Source: an uncultured Phascolarctobacterium sp. (GTDB lineage Bacteria > Bacillota > Negativicutes > Acidaminococcales > Acidaminococcaceae). From it: a DNA stretch of 64,000 nt. The stretch covers positions 213,481 to 277,480 of the forward strand of contig URXA01000001.1 in assembly GCA_900551745.1 (NCBI GenBank), written 5' to 3'. Shown here one piece after another: positions 63,631-64,000 of the stretch (positions are counted from its first letter, which is position 1; the number at the start of each line of letters is the position of its first letter). Made by a program: the position numbers and the translations under genes. Below the pieces are notes generated by a model. It had not been told where the DNA came from. It ran no database searches and worked only from the letters and a program-made list of their open reading frames with translations.

Positions 63631-63689
63631 AAACTTAGCGACGTTAGATTGACGTTTCTTTGATGTCATATTTTTTAGGAGGAGCAATT

Positions 63690-63938
63690 ATGGACCAAAC
63701 TCGTTTTACTCTGCGTATTCATCCCCTGATTATGAAAAAATTAAAAGTAATTGCTGATCACAACGGCCGTTCTGTCAACAAAGAGATTGAACAGATTTTG
63801 AAGTGGATCATCGACGATTTTGAAAATAAATGCGGTAAAATACGTACTGAAGAACTGGATCTGATCGACCACCCTGAAAAAAAAGCTAAAATCGAGCCTG
63901 TTAAAGACCGCCCGATGGATATGCTTTTTAAACTGTAA
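63690..63938 (+). CDS. Arc-type ribbon-helix-helix DNA-binding protein
   Basis: An 82-residue Arc/MetJ-type regulator: the strand RFTLRIH (5-11), helix A LIMKKLKVIADHNG and helix B SVNKEIEQILKWIIDDFE make a complete ribbon-helix-helix. A short acidic-basic tail follows. AGGAGGAG precedes ATG 63690. It is divergent from the M16C peptidase gene; the inverted repeats between them are natural candidates for autoregulation. There is no toxin gene within the window behind it. Confidence 0.88.
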   Translation: MDQTRFTLRIHPLIMKKLKVIADHNGRSVNKEIEQILKWIIDDFENKCGKIRTEELDLIDHPEKKAKIEPVKDRPMDMLFKL

Positions 63939-63951
63939 GTCCACAATCACT

Positions 63952-63995
63952 ACCGCCGGCATAGCCGGCGGTTTGACTAGCCCCTATAAGGGGCT
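63952..63995 (+). terminator. Two consecutive hairpins after the RHH gene
   Basis: ACCGCCGGC (63952-63960) pairs with GCCGGCGGT (63964-63972), and AGCCCC (63979-63984) with GGGGCT (63990-63995). The first is a likely terminator despite a very short T-run; the second may belong to whatever follows the window. Confidence 0.5.
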
Positions 63996-64000
63996 GATAC

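Noticed and set aside
1..64000. Mobile elements, prophage, CRISPR or defence genes
   Set aside because: No transposase, integrase, phage structural gene, regularly spaced repeats, restriction or toxin gene was seen; the content is housekeeping and metabolism.

Overview
The window is an AT-rich bacterial chromosome segment of ordinary, densely packed genes. There are Shine-Dalgarno sites of the GGAGG type, short operons, sigma-A type promoters and many rho-independent terminators. A Firmicutes-type L box (lysine riboswitch), a UPF0735 ACT protein, LexA, RNase J and a B. subtilis-like dif site place it in Bacillota. Phosphatidylserine synthase and decarboxylase, TagA/WecG, NfnAB, PduL and a TAXI-type TRAP transporter make a diderm anaerobe of the Negativicutes (Phascolarctobacterium/Acidaminococcaceae-like) the best guess. 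The lineage is an inference; no 16S gene is present. I see no prophage, insertion sequence, CRISPR array or defence island.

Layout. All genes from 1 to 25.4 kb are on the + strand. From 25.6 kb to the right end nearly all are on the - strand; the only + genes there are at 44.8, 55.3 and 63.7 kb. The two arrays converge about 1 kb from a 28-bp sequence at 24555-24582 that matches the B. subtilis dif site at 23 of 28 positions, so the window very probably spans the replication terminus.

Left arm: der (partial) and plsY; pheB-like ACT protein, hom and thrB; tRNA-Pro(GGG); a small zinc-ribbon protein and prfC; a CitA/DcuS-type two-component system; tagA; psd-pssA-GT2 for envelope lipid and polysaccharide; then an operon for recycling nucleoside by-products of S-adenosylmethionine (HAD phosphatase, methylthioinosine/methylthioadenosine phosphorylase, mtnA, ahcY, class II aldolase, mtaD) followed by nfnAB; pduL and two paralogous exported proteins of unknown function; the dif region; lexA.

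Right arm, read leftwards: hflX with an N-terminal JAMM-like domain plus a methionine gamma-lyase-like PLP enzyme; a long operon rnj-ftsK-rodZ-ygiQ-solute-binding protein-rimO-cinA-DEAD helicase; a TAXI TRAP operon; pepA-PHP-(P-loop/Asp23 fusion)-DUF3870; an NlpC/P60 peptidase; a lysine-riboswitch operon dapB-asd-lysC-dapA-CGGC protein; dut and pnp; an iron-sulfur aldo/keto reductase; and a large M16C peptidase divergent from a ribbon-helix-helix regulator.

Most worth a second look: the dif/terminus assignment; the compact MTA salvage operon whose gene set and active-site residues suggest a deaminate-phosphorolyse-isomerise-aldolase route (DHAP shunt); the JAMM-HflX fusion; the P-loop/Asp23 fusion; the tandem exported paralogs; and several striking DNA patterns (helically phased 10-bp repeats before the MATE gene, large dyads at the hom and psd promoters, a GntR-like palindrome at the TRAP operon, an operator-like cluster at the RHH gene).
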